DNA of 64,000 bases, from NCBI GenBank assembly GCA_963170055.1, contig CAUJGJ010000072.1:1741333-1805332 (forward strand), written 5' to 3'. This DNA is from Halisarca cf. caerulea. Its lineage: Eukaryota > Porifera > Demospongiae > Chondrillida > Halisarcidae. Position 1 is the stretch's first letter; each line of letters begins with the position of its first letter. The translations under genes and the position numbers were made by a program. Positions 62,501 to 64,000 of the stretch are shown in pieces. The notes under the pieces were generated by a model. That model made no database searches. It saw only the letters and a list, made by a program, of their open reading frames with translations, and had not been told where the DNA came from.

Positions 62501-64000
62501 TTTGTAAACTTTTAAACTTAACTTTCTTAGTTAGTTAAAATTAGTATTTCATTTGTCATATCTTACGAACTTTGCCAATTTTGCACTTTGCCTAATTTTA
62601 AAGTTATGTTTCTAACTTTATCTTTGCGATAAATATTATTTAAACTTTGTAATCTTTTAAACTTAACTTTCTTAGTTAGTTAAAATTAGTATTTCATTTG
62701 TCATATCTTACGAACTTTGCCAATTTTGCACTTTGCCTAATTTTAAAGTTATGTTTCTAACTTTATCTTTGCGATAAATATTATTTAAACTTTGTAATCT
62801 TTTAAACTTAACTTTCTTAGTTAGTTAAAATTAGTATTTCATTTGTCATATCTTACGAACTTTGCCAATTTTGCACTTTGCCTAATTTTAAAGTTATGTT
62901 TCTAACTTTATCTTTGCGATAAATATTATTTAAACTTTGTAATCTTTTAAACTTAACTTTCTTAGATAGTTAAAATTAGTATTTCATTTGTCATATCTTA
63001 CGAACTTTGCCAATTTTGCACTTTGCCTGATTTTAAAGTTATGTTTCTAACTTTATCTTTGCGATAAATATTATTTAAACTTTGTAATCTTTTAAACTTA
63101 ACTTTCTTAGATAGTTAAAATTAGTATTTCATTTGTCATATTTTACGAACTTTGCCAATTTTGCACTTTGCCTAATTTTAAAGTTATGTTTCTAACTTTA
63201 TCTTTGCGATAAATATTATTTAAACTTTCTAACGTTTTAAACTTAACTTTCTTAGATAGTTAAAATTAGTATTTCATTTGTCATATCTTACGAACTTTGC
63301 CAATTTTGCACTTTGCCTAATTTTAAAGTTATGTTTCTAACTTTATCTTTGCGATAAATATTATTTAAACTTTGTAAACTTTTAAACTTAACTTTCTTAG
63401 TTAGTTAAAATTAGTATTTCATTTGTCATATCTTACGAACTTTGCCAATTTTGCACTTTGCCTAATTTTAAAGTTATGTTTCTAACTTTATCTTTGCGAT
63501 AAATATTATTTAAACTTTGTAATCTTTTAAACTTAACTTTCTTAGTTAGTTAAAATTAGTATTTCATTTGTCATATCTTACGAACTTTGCCAATTTTGCA
63601 CTTTGCCTAATTTTAAAGTTATGTTTCTAACTTTATCTTTGCGATAAATATTATTTAAACTTTGTAATCTTTTAAACTTAACTTTCTTAGATAGTTAAAA
63701 TTAGTATTTCATTTGTCATATCTTACGAACTTTGCCAATTTTGCACTTTGCCTAATTTTAAAGTTATGTTTCTAACTTTATCTTTGCGATAAATATTATT
63801 TAAACTTTCTAACGTTTTAAACTTAACTTTCTTAGTTAGTTAAAATTAGTATTTCATTTGTCATATCTTACGAACTTTGCCAATTTTGCACTTTGCCTAA
63901 TTTTAAAGTTATGTTTCTAACTTTATCTTTGCGATAAATATTATTTATACTTTGTAATCTTTTAAACTTAACTTTCTTAGATAGTTGAAACTTAGGCTTT
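53500..64000 (+). repeat. Right part of satellite C with TTTAGACTTTG and CTGATTTT marker variants
   Basis: New variants appear here: TATTTAGACTTTG, CTTAGTTAGTT, CTTACTAACT, and a 4-base-deleted CTTAGTTAAAATT. A 290-bp dimer repeats (TAAATTTTCT at 58291 and 58581). The GCCTGATTTT marker occurs at about 60417, 61432, 62157 and 63027, spacings 1015, 725 and 870. The final 15 bases drift from the consensus. Confidence 0.85.

Larger units (their letters stand above)
23085..64000 (+). repeat. Satellite family C, 145 bp, about 282 nearly identical monomers
   Basis: The monomer contains AACTTTGCCAATTTTGCACT, TTGCCTAATTTTAAAGTTAT, GTTTCTAACTTTATCTTTGC, GATAAATATTATTTAAACTT, CTTAACTTTCTTAGATAGTT and TTCATTTGTCATATCTTACG. 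It is 145 bases long with 34 G or C (about 23%). Two main subtypes differ at one spot, CTTTCTAACGTTTT against CTTTGTAATCTTTT, and their order acts as a barcode for higher-order duplications. Most copies between 35 and 64 kb differ at zero to three positions. No ORF over 60 codons and no foreign insertion occurs. The length, AT content, size and homogeneity suit heterochromatic, possibly centromeric satellite DNA; the location is inference. The last bases (63986-64000) leave the consensus. Confidence 0.97.

Noticed and set aside
23085..64000. CRISPR-like array of regular repeats
   Set aside because: There are no unique spacers: the whole 145-bp unit repeats, which is satellite DNA.
23085..64000. 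CENP-B box in the satellite
   Set aside because: I looked for a TTCG...A..CGGG-type motif and found none in the monomer, so a centromere role cannot be argued from that motif.

Overview
The window is eukaryotic and almost certainly from an invertebrate animal. The genes have short GT-AG introns, and the repeats are typical of animals: LINE retrotransposon remnants, Ginger1, PIF/Harbinger and pogo-like DNA transposons, and a very long AT-rich satellite. Many palindromic 4-mers (GCATGCATG, TACGTA) and very compact introns remind me of demosponge genomes such as Amphimedon. That taxonomic guess is inference and only moderately firm. There is no bacterial-style operon, CRISPR array, tRNA or rRNA that I can see.

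Layout. (1) 1-2088: sparse sequence with the last two exons of an unidentified minus-strand gene. (2) 2093-11938: one complete but decayed Ginger1 DNA transposon of about 9.85 kb. It has TGT...ACA inverted termini and a perfect CCGG target duplication. Its minus-strand transposase is split into about 11 exons: an integrase with H2C2 and DDE motifs and a GPY/F tail, a repetitive proline/threonine/serine linker, a Ulp1-like cysteine protease and a C-terminal PHD finger. At least seven stops or frameshifts break it. Two LINE fragments lie inside the element, one of them embedded in a 71-bp minisatellite near the left end. (3) 11943-12628: a further LINE reverse-transcriptase scrap and unremarkable DNA. 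(4) 12629-64000: satellite DNA in three adjacent, related monomer families: A (about 146 bp, diverged, 12.6-15.7 kb), B (about 142 bp, 15.7-23.1 kb) and C (145 bp, nearly identical copies, 23.1 kb to the end, about 282 copies).

Family B is the only satellite zone with insertions: a 176-bp pogo/Tc1-type MITE (TA duplication), a 3218-bp PIF/Harbinger element (TAA duplication) and a 1189-bp non-autonomous fold-back element with CGCAGGT termini. The Harbinger element carries an intact 423-codon DDE nuclease and a Myb/SANT-like partner broken by one in-frame stop. Family C contains no insertion in about 41 kb. It shows nested higher-order duplications, traced with marker variants at spacings of 290, 870, 997, 1287, 1450, 1740, 2596 and 3027 bp. 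This is the pattern expected of a large heterochromatic, possibly centromeric or pericentromeric, array whose core is homogenised by recombination and whose left flank holds older, transposon-scarred monomers. The last 15 or so bases of the window diverge from the monomer, so the right edge may lie at or just beyond the window.

The genes here act mainly as parts of mobile elements. The Harbinger pair would cooperate, with the Myb-like protein binding DNA or helping import the nuclease. The Ginger1 protein combined integration, protease and histone-tail-reading modules in one polypeptide. No ordinary host gene is complete in the window.
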